Shown here one piece after another: positions 53,932 to 62,448 of a DNA stretch of 64,000 nt. The DNA is taken from positions 1 through 64,000 of the forward strand of contig JAUXPP010000057.1 of the NCBI GenBank assembly GCA_030683705.1, in the 5' to 3' direction. The position numbers and the translations under genes are program-made. Positions within the stretch are counted from its first letter, which is position 1. Every line of letters begins with the position of its first letter. The notes below the pieces were generated by a model. The model worked only from the letters and a program-made list of their open reading frames with translations, ran no database searches and was not told the origin of the DNA. Origin of the DNA: Polaromonas sp. (GTDB taxonomy: Bacteria; Pseudomonadota; Gammaproteobacteria; Burkholderiales; Burkholderiaceae_C).

Positions 53932-53958
53932 ATGATAAAGCCGGGCCGGGAAAGTTCC
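53932..53958 (-). promoter_or_regulatory. Promoter-like element of paralogue 2
   Basis: On the minus strand GGAACTTT and TATCAT (16 bp between GAAC and TATCAT) precede the ATG by exactly 6 nt, matching the element at 48252-48278. Confidence 0.45.
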
Positions 53959-53981
53959 AATCCCCGCGTAGTCCGGCTGTT

Positions 53982-54365
53982 TTACTTCACCTGGAACCGT
54001 GCCGTGGCCGGCGGCTTGCCGGCCAGCGTCACCACCGCAATGCCCTTGGTGCCTTTGGCGACCGTGAACGCGCCCTTGGCTTCCAGCCTGTCGCCGGCCG
54101 GCAGCAGTTCGGCCTCGGTTTTGTCCCTGCCGTTGAGCAGGGTTACCTTGGCCCTGGCACCGTCCAGTTTCACCGCTTTGCCGTGGTCGCTGATGTAAAT
54201 CTGCAGCGCGTCGGGCCTGGCGACGATTTCGAAGTCGCCGGCCCGGGTTTCCACCACCACACCGCCGAATTTCGGATCGTGGCCATGGCTGTGCTCGCCG
54301 GCGGCCAGGGCGGCCGCGCCGGAGAGGGTCAGGAGGCTGGCAAGCAGGAATTTGTTGAACTTCAT
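53982..54365 (-). CDS. Small exported Ig-like protein upstream of the copper genes
   Basis: A 127-residue protein with a signal peptide (ending AALAAG), a His-rich start of the mature chain (EHSHGHDPKFGG) and a beta-rich domain (FEIVARPDALQIYISDHGKAVKLDGARAKVTLL). The strand order resembles the N-terminal domain of the RND adaptor encoded at 57534-59213 (EMKIYLDRYASNEPVTDANIEVEAG). It may be a free periplasmic partner of the pump. It lies 38 nt downstream of the RND gene. Confidence 0.65.
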   Translation of the reverse strand: MKFNKFLLASLLTLSGAAALAAGEHSHGHDPKFGGVVVETRAGDFEIVARPDALQIYISDHGKAVKLDGARAKVTLLNGRDKTEAELLPAGDRLEAKGAFTVAKGTKGIAVVTLAGKPPATARFQVK

Positions 54366-54403
54366 CGGAGACCTTTCAAAACAGACAAGGAGCAGAAAAC
54401 AAA

Positions 54404-57400
54404 CTAAAACGATTCGGTGCCTGCATCGGCCACCAGCGCCGCGATCGGCTTGCGGCCAAACAGCGCAACCATGGCCGGGGTCAAGAACGAGTCGAGCAGG
54501 GTCGAGCTGATCAGGCCCGAAAAAATCACCACCGCGACCGGGTGCAAAATTTCGGTCCCCGGCATGTCGGCCTCGAACAGGAGCGGCGCCAGCGCCAGCG
54601 CCGCCACCAGCGCCGTCATCAGCACCGGGGTGAGCCGCTCCTGCGAGCCGCGCAGCAGCATGGCATGGCCGAAGTTTTCGCCTTCAAAGGCGCACAGGTT
54701 GATGTAATGCGACACTTTCAGAATTCCGTTGCGGATGGCAATGCCTGCCAGGGTGATGAAACCCACCAGCGCCGCTACCGACAGCGGCTGGCCGGACAGC
54801 CACAAACCGAGCACCGCGCCGACCAGCGCCAGCGGTATGTTGGCCATGATGATGGCGGCCAGTACAGCGGACTTGTAGCGCGTGTAAAGAATCAAGAAGA
54901 TCAGCGCCACCGAGCCCAGCGACAGCAGTCCGATCAGGCGCGACGCTTCTTCCTGCGCCTGGAACTGGCCGCCTATCGTGATGAAGTAGCCCTCGGGCAG
55001 GGCGCTGGCGGCAATCGCCGCACGCATGTCCTCCACCACTTCGCTGAGCGCGCGGCCCTGGGTATTGGCCGAGAGCACGATGCGCCGGCGTCCGTCGTCG
55101 CGGCTGACCTGGTTCGGACCGTCCCCTTCCTCCACACTGGCGAGCTGGCTCAGCGCTACCCGCCCACCCGGTGTGTCCATCATCAGGTTTCGCAGGCCTT
55201 GCATACCGCGTGAGGCTTCCGGCAGGCGCAGCACCAGGTCGAAGCGGCGGCTGCCCTCGACGATTTGCGTGACTTTTTCGCCATCGATCAGCACCTGCAG
55301 CTGCTGCAGCAGTTTGGCCGGCGGCAGGCCCAGGCCCAGCGCGCGGTCATAGTCCACCTGGATCCTGATCTGCGGTGTCAGCACCTGTTTTTCGACCTCC
55401 AGGTCCACCACCCCTTCGATGCCGGCGAGCTTTTGCCGCAAGGCCTCGGCTTGCGTGCGCAGGGTGTCCAGGTCATCGCCAAAAATCTTGATGGCGATCT
55501 GCGAACGCACGCCCGACAACATGTGGTCGATGCGGTGGCTGATCGGCTGGCCGATGGCGATCGCTGCGGGCAGGCCGGATACGCGGCTGCGGATATCCGC
55601 ATACACCTCGTCCATGCTGCGCTCGCTGCGTTTGAGTTTCAGGTCCAGCTCCGACACATGCACACCTTCGGCGTGTTCGTCGAGCTCGGCCCGGCCCGAG
55701 CGGCGGCCCACATGTTCGACTTCGGGGACACCGGCCAGCGCCTTTTCAGCCATGCTGCCGATGCGCGCTGACTCGGTCAGGGTGGTGCCGGGGTTCAGTC
55801 GCAGACCGACCAGCGCCACGCCCTCGTTGAAGGGTGGCAAAAAGGTGGTGGGAAAAAACGGCACGGCCGCCATGGCCAGCAGCGCCGCCGTAGCGCCGGC
55901 CAGCAGCCAGGCGCGCGGCGCCTGCAACACCCGGTTCAGCGCCGCGGCGTAACGGGTTTTCACCCACAGCTGCACCCGTGTGTCGCCGTGGTCCAGTCCC
56001 TTGATGCGCGGCAGCAGGTAGTAGGCCATCACGGGTGTCAGCGTGACCGACACCAACATGGACGCCAGCAGCGACACGATGTAGGCGACCGCAAGCGGCT
56101 GCATCAGCCGGCCTTCGATACCGGGCAGGAAAAACAGCGGCAGCAGCACCAGCACAATGATGACCGTGGCGATCAGGATGCCGGAGCGCACCTCCAGCGT
56201 TGCTTTGGCGATCAGTTGCAGCGGGGCTATGCGCTGGGCTTCCGGCGCGGCGCGGTTCATTTTGAGGCGGCGCAGCACGTTCTCCACCCCGACCACGGCA
56301 TCGTCCACCAGCTCGCCGATGGCAATCGTCAGGCCGCCCAGCGTCATGGTGTTGATCGACAGGTCGAAGTAGCGGAACACCAGCACCGTGATCATCACCG
56401 ACACCGGAATTGCCGCCAGCGAAATCAGCGTGGTCCGGATGTTGAGCAGGAAGAAATACAGCACCACGGCCACCACCGCGGCCGCCGCGAGCAGCTTGCC
56501 GCGCAAGGTGTCCACCGAGGATTCGATGAAGGTGGCCTGGCGCATCGTGACCTTGGGCTCGCCCATGCCGGGCGGCATGCCCATCTTCAGTTCTGCAATG
56601 GCGGCTTCGACCTGCGCCGTCAGCTTCAGGGTGTCGGCATCGGGCTGTTTCTGGATGCCCAGGATCACGGCGGGCTGGCCATTGAGGCCTGCGTCGCCGC
56701 GTTTGATGGCCGGCGCAAAGCTCACCCTGGCGACCTGGTTGAGCTGGATCGGCCTGCCGTTCTGGAACGCCACCGGCAGGCGCTCCAGGTCCTGCAGCCG
56801 CGTGGTGCGGCCGATGTTGCGGATCAGGTATTCGCGTGAATTGAGCTCCAGAAAACCGCCGCTGGTGTTGCCAGAGAAACCCTTGAGCGCCGCTTCGATG
56901 GCTTCAAGATCCACCTTGAGTGCCGCCATCAGGGCGGTGTCGGGCTGCACCTGGTACTGGCGCACCTCGCCGCCTATCGGCACCACCTGGGCCACGCCGG
57001 GCAGGGTCAGCAGGCGCGGGCGCATCACGAAGTCGGCGTATTCACGCACCGCCATCGGGCTGATTTTTCCGGTGTCTATCGGCAGCGCCAGCAGCATGAT
57101 CTCGCCCATGATGGAACTGATGGGTCCCATGCCGACATGTGCCACATCCGGCGGCAACTGGTCGCGCGCCAGTTGCAGGCGTTCGCTCACCATCTGGCGC
57201 GCGCGGTAGATGTCGGTGGTCCAGTCGAAGGTGATGTAAACAAAGGACAGGCCGACGCTGGACACCGAACGGATGTTTTCCACGCCCGGAATGCCGCCCA
57301 TGGCGATTTCCAGCGGCGCGGTGATCAGCTGCTCGACTTCTTCGGGCGCCATGCCGCCGGCTTCGGCCTGCAGCGTGACGGTGGGCTTGTTCAGGTCGGG

Positions 57401-57517
57401 GAACACATCGACCGGCATCTTCACCAGCGTCAGTGCGCCGGCCAGCAGCAGCAGCACGGACAGCACCAGCACCATCAGGCGGTTGGACAGCGAGCCGTGT
57501 ATGAGTTTTTCAAACAT
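54404..57517 (-). CDS. HME-family RND metal efflux pump
   Basis: A 1037-residue RND permease of the heavy-metal efflux family. The start VKMPVDVFPDLNKPTVTLQAEAGG and the repeated 12-helix layout are HME-type. The helix 4 signature reads AIGELVDDAVVGVEN, which differs from the Cu/Ag type (AIGxxxDAAxxxIEN) and from the Zn/Co/Cd type (DFGxxxDGAxxxVEN), both as I recall them. It is the inner-membrane pump of a three-part system with the adaptor and TolC-type genes upstream. Neighbouring CusF and cupredoxin favour Cu/Ag. Confidence 0.93.
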   Translation of the reverse strand: MFEKLIHGSLSNRLMVLVLSVLLLLAGALTLVKMPVDVFPDLNKPTVTLQAEAGGMAPEEVEQLITAPLEIAMGGIPGVENIRSVSSVGLSFVYITFDWTTDIYRARQMVSERLQLARDQLPPDVAHVGMGPISSIMGEIMLLALPIDTGKISPMAVREYADFVMRPRLLTLPGVAQVVPIGGEVRQYQVQPDTALMAALKVDLEAIEAALKGFSGNTSGGFLELNSREYLIRNIGRTTRLQDLERLPVAFQNGRPIQLNQVARVSFAPAIKRGDAGLNGQPAVILGIQKQPDADTLKLTAQVEAAIAELKMGMPPGMGEPKVTMRQATFIESSVDTLRGKLLAAAAVVAVVLYFFLLNIRTTLISLAAIPVSVMITVLVFRYFDLSINTMTLGGLTIAIGELVDDAVVGVENVLRRLKMNRAAPEAQRIAPLQLIAKATLEVRSGILIATVIIVLVLLPLFFLPGIEGRLMQPLAVAYIVSLLASMLVSVTLTPVMAYYLLPRIKGLDHGDTRVQLWVKTRYAAALNRVLQAPRAWLLAGATAALLAMAAVPFFPTTFLPPFNEGVALVGLRLNPGTTLTESARIGSMAEKALAGVPEVEHVGRRSGRAELDEHAEGVHVSELDLKLKRSERSMDEVYADIRSRVSGLPAAIAIGQPISHRIDHMLSGVRSQIAIKIFGDDLDTLRTQAEALRQKLAGIEGVVDLEVEKQVLTPQIRIQVDYDRALGLGLPPAKLLQQLQVLIDGEKVTQIVEGSRRFDLVLRLPEASRGMQGLRNLMMDTPGGRVALSQLASVEEGDGPNQVSRDDGRRRIVLSANTQGRALSEVVEDMRAAIAASALPEGYFITIGGQFQAQEEASRLIGLLSLGSVALIFLILYTRYKSAVLAAIIMANIPLALVGAVLGLWLSGQPLSVAALVGFITLAGIAIRNGILKVSHYINLCAFEGENFGHAMLLRGSQERLTPVLMTALVAALALAPLLFEADMPGTEILHPVAVVIFSGLISSTLLDSFLTPAMVALFGRKPIAALVADAGTESF

Positions 57518-57533
57518 GTGGTGCGGCCCCGCG

Positions 57534-59213
57534 TCAGCGAACCTGGTTGACCAGCGGTGCGCCTTGCGTCACCACCCGGTCACCGGCTTTCAGGCCATCC
57601 ACCACCGCCACGGTGTTGCCGTCCAGCGGCAACACGCGCACGTTGCGTGGCTGGAACAGCTCGGCGCCGGTGTGCACCCACACCATGTCCTGGTTGCTGG
57701 CACTCTTGACCACGGCTCCGATGGGCACGGCAAAGCCCTTGACCTGGCTTTTTGTCTGCACGGTCACCTTGACCGGCTGGTGGATGGACAGCGGCACGGC
57801 CGTCCTGCCGGGCATGGTGCGGAACACCAGGGGAATCGCACCTTCGCGCAAGCTGCTGCCGGCGCCGACAAATTGCAGCGGCACGCTGGTGCCGGGCGCC
57901 GGGCTGGCGCTGGCCGAGGCGATGTTGGCGGCCAGCCCGGCATCAAAGGCGCTGGCTTCCACACTCATGCGCGAAGGATCGACGATTTCGAACAGCAAGT
58001 CGCCGGCAGCAACCACCTGGCCGGCCACCACGCCGGCGGCGGCCACCACCCCGGAAACGGGTGCCACCAGCGCTTCGGTGGCCGACACGCTGCCCGCGAC
58101 CGCGGCTGCACGCTGCTGCAGGCTGAGCACGTCGGACTGTGCGGCTTCCATGTCTTTTTGCGGCACCGTGCCTTCGAGCTGCCGCAGCCGCTCCACGCGC
58201 CGGCGCGCCAGCGCCAGGCTGGCGTTGAGTTCGGCGCTTTGCGCCTGCTGGTTGGCGCGTTCAATCGCGCTGCTGGAGGCGCGCACCACCGCGAGGACTT
58301 CTCCCTTGCGCACCGCCTGGCCGAGTTGCGGCAGGCCACGCGGGCCGGCTTCGATGCGCCCGGCCTGCGTCGGCTGCACCTTGCCCCCGGCGGGGCTGTC
58401 CAGCACCACCCGGCCTGTCAGTTCGACCGTGGTCGGCAGGGACGCCTCTTCGATACTGATGGTTCGCACGCCGAGTTGGCGCTGGCTGGCCTTGGGCAAA
58501 AACACGCCGCCATCGGCCAGGCGCCGTGGCGCGTTGCCGCCCGCGGCAGGGGCGGACTCGTTACCGTGGTCATGGCCCGGCCCTGCCTGCGCGTCCAGGG
58601 TGGCGGTTGCGCCCAGGCCCAGGGCGCAGGCGGCCATCAACATGCCGGCCAGGCTTTGGCGCCGGCGCTTTCGCCAGGCCGCAGCGGCGAGTGCCGCCAG
58701 CAGCAGGGCAGCGCCCGCGTACGCAGCCCAGCGCAGCCAGGGCCGCGTTGCGCCGGCAAAATCGCCTTCGGCATGCGGGTCGGTGATGACCAGGTCGCCG
58801 CCCAGCAGGTCGGTGTCCTGGCCAGCGGCGACGACAAAACTGACGGCCAGCGTTCCCGGTTGGCCCAGCACTTCGTGTTTGAAGCTGTAGCTGCCGTCCG
58901 GCAGGCGCAAGGCAGATCCTTTGGCTGGACCGGCCTCGACCTCGATGTTTGCATCGGTGACCGGCTCGTTGCTGGCATAGCGGTCCAGGTAAATTTTCAT
59001 CTCGCTGTTCTCGACCACGCCGACCAGCTCGAACAGGTCCGAGTGGCTGGTCACACGCGGTGAAGTGACCGCGCCGGCCGCCGCTGGCGCTTCGGCGCCG
59101 TGGTCTCCCGCCGCCCAGACCGTGGCAAATGCGTTCGACGCTATGAAAATAATAGCTGCCAGCGCTTGCCGGATAAGGGCTGGAAGCTTGTTTGGCTTGT
59201 CATTGGGGTTCAT
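57534..59213 (-). CDS. RND periplasmic adaptor with an extra N-terminal membrane domain
   Basis: A 559-residue fusion. Residues 1-35 form a signal-like segment (LAAIIFIASNAFATVWAAG). A beta domain (VVENSEMKIYLDRYASNEPVTDANIEVEAG) occupies about 60-140, a transmembrane helix (AAYAGAALLLAALAAAAW) lies near 160, and a second hydrophobic stretch (SLAGMLMAACALGLGATATL) follows. After that comes a usual CusB/CzcB adaptor: barrel-sandwich hybrid, coiled coil (AELNASLALARRRVERLRQLE) and PVSGVV lipoyl half. Adaptors normally have only the last part. ATG 59213 overlaps the outer-membrane gene stop. Confidence 0.88.
   Translation of the reverse strand: MNPNDKPNKLPALIRQALAAIIFIASNAFATVWAAGDHGAEAPAAAGAVTSPRVTSHSDLFELVGVVENSEMKIYLDRYASNEPVTDANIEVEAGPAKGSALRLPDGSYSFKHEVLGQPGTLAVSFVVAAGQDTDLLGGDLVITDPHAEGDFAGATRPWLRWAAYAGAALLLAALAAAAWRKRRRQSLAGMLMAACALGLGATATLDAQAGPGHDHGNESAPAAGGNAPRRLADGGVFLPKASQRQLGVRTISIEEASLPTTVELTGRVVLDSPAGGKVQPTQAGRIEAGPRGLPQLGQAVRKGEVLAVVRASSSAIERANQQAQSAELNASLALARRRVERLRQLEGTVPQKDMEAAQSDVLSLQQRAAAVAGSVSATEALVAPVSGVVAAAGVVAGQVVAAGDLLFEIVDPSRMSVEASAFDAGLAANIASASASPAPGTSVPLQFVGAGSSLREGAIPLVFRTMPGRTAVPLSIHQPVKVTVQTKSQVKGFAVPIGAVVKSASNQDMVWVHTGAELFQPRNVRVLPLDGNTVAVVDGLKAGDRVVTQGAPLVNQVR
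59140..59156. repeat. 17-bp dispersed palindrome, copy 9 (in signal peptide DNA of the RND adaptor)
   Basis: GCTATGAAAATAATAGC with intact GCTAT/ATAGC arms. On the coding strand it encodes part of AIIFIAS in the adaptor's signal segment. Confidence 0.7.
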
Positions 59214-60508
59214 GGGAGCAATCCAAGGGCTTGGTTCAATTGGGAAATGGCGCGCTGAAGGCCCACACGGGCGCGCGCCAGGGACAGGTCGGCTTCGAAC
59301 TTTTCGCTGTCGGCGCGCAGCCGGGTTGGCAGGTCGGACTCCCCCAGGCGGTAGGCCTTGGCCACCAGGACTTGCACCTCCTGCCCCAGGCGCGCGCGCT
59401 CGGCCATGCTGGCCTGCGTGCGGCGTGCGGCATCGAGTCCGGCCAGTGCCGATGCCAGCTCGGCCTGTAGCTGCCGCCGGGTAGCGTCCAGTTCGGCCTG
59501 CGCGGCGTCGAGTTCTGCGCGTGCCGCAGCGATACGCGGCGCATTGCGGCTGTCGGTGCCAAAGGGAATTTTCAGTGCCAGGCGCACGCTGTTCTCGCTC
59601 GCGGCGCCGAAGGCCGAGCGTTCGCGCGTGATGCCGACACCGACCGACATGGGGTCGCGCCTGTCGGTTTCGCTCAGTTCGAGCGCAGCTTGTGCCGCCT
59701 GGACCCGCGCCTGTGCGGCCTGTAACGCCGGGTGCTCGGGACCCATGAGCGGGTTGGCGGAAGGCAGCGCTTCGTCCAGCGACGGCACCGCGGCCAGACC
59801 GGTCAGGGCCAACCACTGGTTGTGCAGGCGGGTCAGGGCCTGCTGTGCCTGCTCCCGTCCACTGGCGGCCTGCTGGGCCAGGGACTGGGCCTGCAAGCCG
59901 TCGACGCGGGCACTGTCGCCGGCTTTCACGCGGCGCTCCACATCCTGTGCCAATGCCAGCGCTTCGCTGTATTTGCGTTCGGCCAGGTCGCGTTCGGTCA
60001 ATGCCACGGCCACGCTGGCGGCTGTTTCGCGCAGCTCTGCGGCGAGTTTCAGCCGAGCCAGCCCTTGCTGGGGCTCGAAGCCCAGGCGCAGGGCTGCCAG
60101 TTCCCGCTGGGTGGCAGCCCGCACGCCGGGGCTCCAGATCGGCAGTTCCAGTTCGGCTTCGTACTCGCGCAAGCCACCGTTGTTGTTGAAGCGGTCGCTG
60201 CGCTGCGCCAGCGCGGCGCTGGGCGAGCCGTTGATCCAGGAGGATGCCGCGCCTTCCCTGGCCTGCAATTGGGCGCGGCGGCTGTCCGCGCTGCGGGCCG
60301 CCGGGCTCAGGGCCCAGGCCGCGTCCAGTGCCTCGCGCAGGCCGGTGACGCCGGTGGGCGCTGCGCTGCCAGCCAGGGATGAAGCAGGGGGCGGCGGCGC
60401 CGGTTGCGCGCTGGCAAACGTGAGCGCGGCCGCCAGCAACAGCGATGAGCAGGCCATCCGCGACAAGCGGAAAGAGGAAAGATCAGGCAAGAGCGTTCTC
60501 CGAAGCAA
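59210..60508 (-). CDS. RND outer-membrane factor (CzcC/CusC-like TolC family)
   Basis: A 432-residue outer-membrane channel. A signal peptide (ending ALTFASAQPA) precedes the TolC double repeat: LREALDAAWALSPAARSADSRRAQLQAREGAA and HPALQAAQARVQAAQAALEL, with a long coiled coil ending GLQRAISQLNQALGLLP. No lipobox is visible, unlike the second channel at 51653. It overlaps the adaptor start (ATGA) and is the first gene of the pump set. A start at the internal MACSS is also possible. Confidence 0.9.
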   Translation of the reverse strand: MLRRTLLPDLSSFRLSRMACSSLLLAAALTFASAQPAPPPPASSLAGSAAPTGVTGLREALDAAWALSPAARSADSRRAQLQAREGAASSWINGSPSAALAQRSDRFNNNGGLREYEAELELPIWSPGVRAATQRELAALRLGFEPQQGLARLKLAAELRETAASVAVALTERDLAERKYSEALALAQDVERRVKAGDSARVDGLQAQSLAQQAASGREQAQQALTRLHNQWLALTGLAAVPSLDEALPSANPLMGPEHPALQAAQARVQAAQAALELSETDRRDPMSVGVGITRERSAFGAASENSVRLALKIPFGTDSRNAPRIAAARAELDAAQAELDATRRQLQAELASALAGLDAARRTQASMAERARLGQEVQVLVAKAYRLGESDLPTRLRADSEKFEADLSLARARVGLQRAISQLNQALGLLP

Positions 60509-60576
60509 ATCAGGACTTCGGCGAACCTTTGCACTCAGGCCACTGGAAAAGAAAGACTTCTGAAGCGCCCGTCAGG

Positions 60577-60954
60577 TCAAAGGTTCACCACCGGTGGGGT
60601 GGTGCTGCTCCATTTGGGGCGTTCGATCTGGTCGGGTTGCGCGCGGCTGGCCCAGGCTTGCGGCGTGGGCAACGGCGCGCCCATGCCTGCATCGCTGAAG
60701 CGCAGGTCGGCCGCGCCCAGCATGCCGGTGGCGTGGCCGTGGCCGCAGTGGCTCAGGCTGCAGGTTTCGGAATGACCATGCTCATGCGTTGCGGCCGATG
60801 GCCCGGCCTCATGGGCACCCGCCCGTTGTGCCTCGGCGGCGTGGGCGGCGACGTGGCCCAGCTCCTGTGCGGCATCGGCGGCCGCGTGGGCATGGACGCC
60901 ACCCGACAGCAGCGCCAGCCAGGCAATCAGGAAGTGGCAAACAAGACGTTTCAC
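60577..60954 (-). CDS. Small exported His-rich protein
   Basis: A 125-residue protein with a signal peptide (KRLVCHFLIAWLALLSGGVHAHA). The mature region is His-rich with two cysteines (ATHEHGHSETCSLSHCGHGHATG) and ends TTPPVVNL. It lies between the CDF and outer-membrane factor genes, so zinc/copper buffering in the periplasm is likely. The GTG start at 60954 is chosen for the signal peptide; the ORF reaches 61029 and no clear Shine-Dalgarno decides it. I do not recognise a named family. Confidence 0.65.
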   Translation of the reverse strand: MKRLVCHFLIAWLALLSGGVHAHAAADAAQELGHVAAHAAEAQRAGAHEAGPSAATHEHGHSETCSLSHCGHGHATGMLGAADLRFSDAGMGAPLPTPQAWASRAQPDQIERPKWSSTTPPVVNL

Positions 60955-61025
60955 GGACCGTATGCTAACAGTCGGGAAAACCCCCGCGCGCCGCAAGGGA
61001 TGAGGCGGGGCAGACAAGCGGAGGT

Positions 61026-61646
61026 TCATGCGCGCAGTTCCTGTCGCGCCTGCTTGAACACCGAATAGCCGCCGCTGATCGCCAGGCTGGCCATGACGGC
61101 GGCGACCGCCAGATCCGGCCAGGCGCTGCCGGTGCCGAAGACGCCCAGGGCGGCCAGCATCACCGCGAGGTTGCCGATGGCGTCATTGCGCGAGCACAGC
61201 CAGACGCTGCGCATGTTGGCGTCACCCTCGCGGTACGCATACAGCAGGGATGCCACGCCGACATTGGCCAGCAGGGCCAGCAGGCCGATGCTGCCCATGG
61301 TCAGGGCTTCCGGCGTGCCGCCTTGCGTCGCCACCCACAGGGCGCGGCCCAGGACAAACAGGCCGAAAGCGAGCATGCTGGCGGCCTTCAGCAGGGCGGC
61401 ACGGGCGCGCCAGACCAGGCCCATGGACAGGACCGCGAGTGTCACCGCGTAGTTGGCTGCATCGCCGAAAAAATCGATGGCGTCGGCCAGCAAGGAGACC
61501 GATCCCGACTGGAAACCGGCGCCGATCTCGATGCCGAACATGGCCAGGTTGACGGCCAGCGCGATCCAGAGGATGCGGCGGTAACGCGGGCTGTTGGCCT
61601 GGACGGTGCTGGCTTGGGGGTCGTGGTCGCAGCAATGGGCAGACAT
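61026..61646 (-). CDS. CDF-family metal cation transporter
   Basis: A 206-residue, six-helix cation diffusion facilitator. It has VSLLADAIDFFGDAANYAV with the Asp-containing helix 2 motif, the helix 5 SRNDAIGNLAVMLAALGVF pair and a short Cys/His N-terminus (MSAHCCDHDPQ) that may bind metal. It lacks the long C-terminal cytoplasmic domain of CzcD. It exports divalent cations such as Zn or Cd by proton exchange. It overlaps the transglutaminase-like stop by 1 nt (TGATG), in an operon with a CadR-like operator. Confidence 0.9.
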   Translation of the reverse strand: MSAHCCDHDPQASTVQANSPRYRRILWIALAVNLAMFGIEIGAGFQSGSVSLLADAIDFFGDAANYAVTLAVLSMGLVWRARAALLKAASMLAFGLFVLGRALWVATQGGTPEALTMGSIGLLALLANVGVASLLYAYREGDANMRSVWLCSRNDAIGNLAVMLAALGVFGTGSAWPDLAVAAVMASLAISGGYSVFKQARQELRA

Positions 61647-62386
61647 CAATGTGCCTCCTGAGGAGGAGCGCTGTGCAGCGATCCGCTGCGGATGTGCGCC
61701 ACCTTGCGGTTCATCCAGTGACGGATGATGCGCCGATACAGCCAACGTTTGAGGCCGCTGAGGTTGGCGCCGTAAATTGCGTAAAAGCTGTCGGGGTCGG
61801 CAAACACACCCAGGTCGCTGTTGATGCCCTCTTTCTGGATATACGTGTCGGTGCCTTGCCACTGCACGCCCGGTGCCTGCAAATTGGGCGTGGCGGCGCC
61901 AAATCCACAGAATGCGGCCTCGTCGGGAAACATGCGCTGCAGGCTGCCCAGATAGGCCGAGTCGAGAATGAAGCCTTCGAGATTGATCCAGCGGCCAGCC
62001 AGTTGTATCTCGACCCAGCTATGGATGATGCTGCGCGGCGCCAGCGCGTAGGCCAGCCCGGTGATGGCACCTTTCTGCAATGCCTTGTCGATGGTGAAGC
62101 CGTGAAAGCGGCATGGGATGCCAGCAGCGCGCAACAAGGCCATGAACAAGGTGGCCTTGGTGTTGCATTGACCGATGCCGTCGGCCAGCACGCGCGACGC
62201 GGGCAGGGTGTCATCTTCGTTGTAGCCAAAGCGGATCTCGTTGCGAACAAAGTCGTAGATGCTGCCGATGCGGTGGTACTCGTCCAGCGCCAGCCATCGT
62301 TTTTGCGCGATCAGCGTCTTTAGGGCCGGTTGGTGGTAGTCAAGCAGGGGCGTAGCGGCGGTGAGGGATGCGGAATTGCGGTTCAT
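61646..62386 (-). CDS. Transglutaminase-like protein (paralogue 2) leading the CDF operon
   Basis: A 246-residue protein with a transglutaminase-like core: Cys in DGIGQCNTKATLFMALLRAAGIPCRF, His in IIHSWVEIQLAGRW and an Asp in FILDSAYL. It resembles the protein at 10942-11691 in both core and C-terminus (ADPDSFYAIYG, NRKVAHIRSGSL). It is the first gene after a MerR-type promoter and is translationally coupled to the CDF transporter, so it belongs to the metal response. The chemical role is unknown. Confidence 0.72.
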   Translation of the reverse strand: MNRNSASLTAATPLLDYHQPALKTLIAQKRWLALDEYHRIGSIYDFVRNEIRFGYNEDDTLPASRVLADGIGQCNTKATLFMALLRAAGIPCRFHGFTIDKALQKGAITGLAYALAPRSIIHSWVEIQLAGRWINLEGFILDSAYLGSLQRMFPDEAAFCGFGAATPNLQAPGVQWQGTDTYIQKEGINSDLGVFADPDSFYAIYGANLSGLKRWLYRRIIRHWMNRKVAHIRSGSLHSAPPQEAH

Positions 62387-62414
62387 GAGGCATGTTCTCC
62401 AGTTCGATGGCATG

Positions 62415-62445
62415 ATTGGAAACCCTCAAGTCACTTCAAGGTCAA
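62415..62445 (-). promoter_or_regulatory. MerR-type promoter and operator (CadR/PbrR-like)
   Basis: On the minus strand -35 TTGACC and -10 TCCAAT are 19 bp apart, the stretched spacing MerR activators need. Between them lies the dyad ACCTTGAAGT-G-ACTTGAGGGT (62422-62442), matching 8 of 10 arm positions. It drives the transglutaminase-CDF operon. Confidence 0.78.
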
Positions 62446-62448
62446 GCG

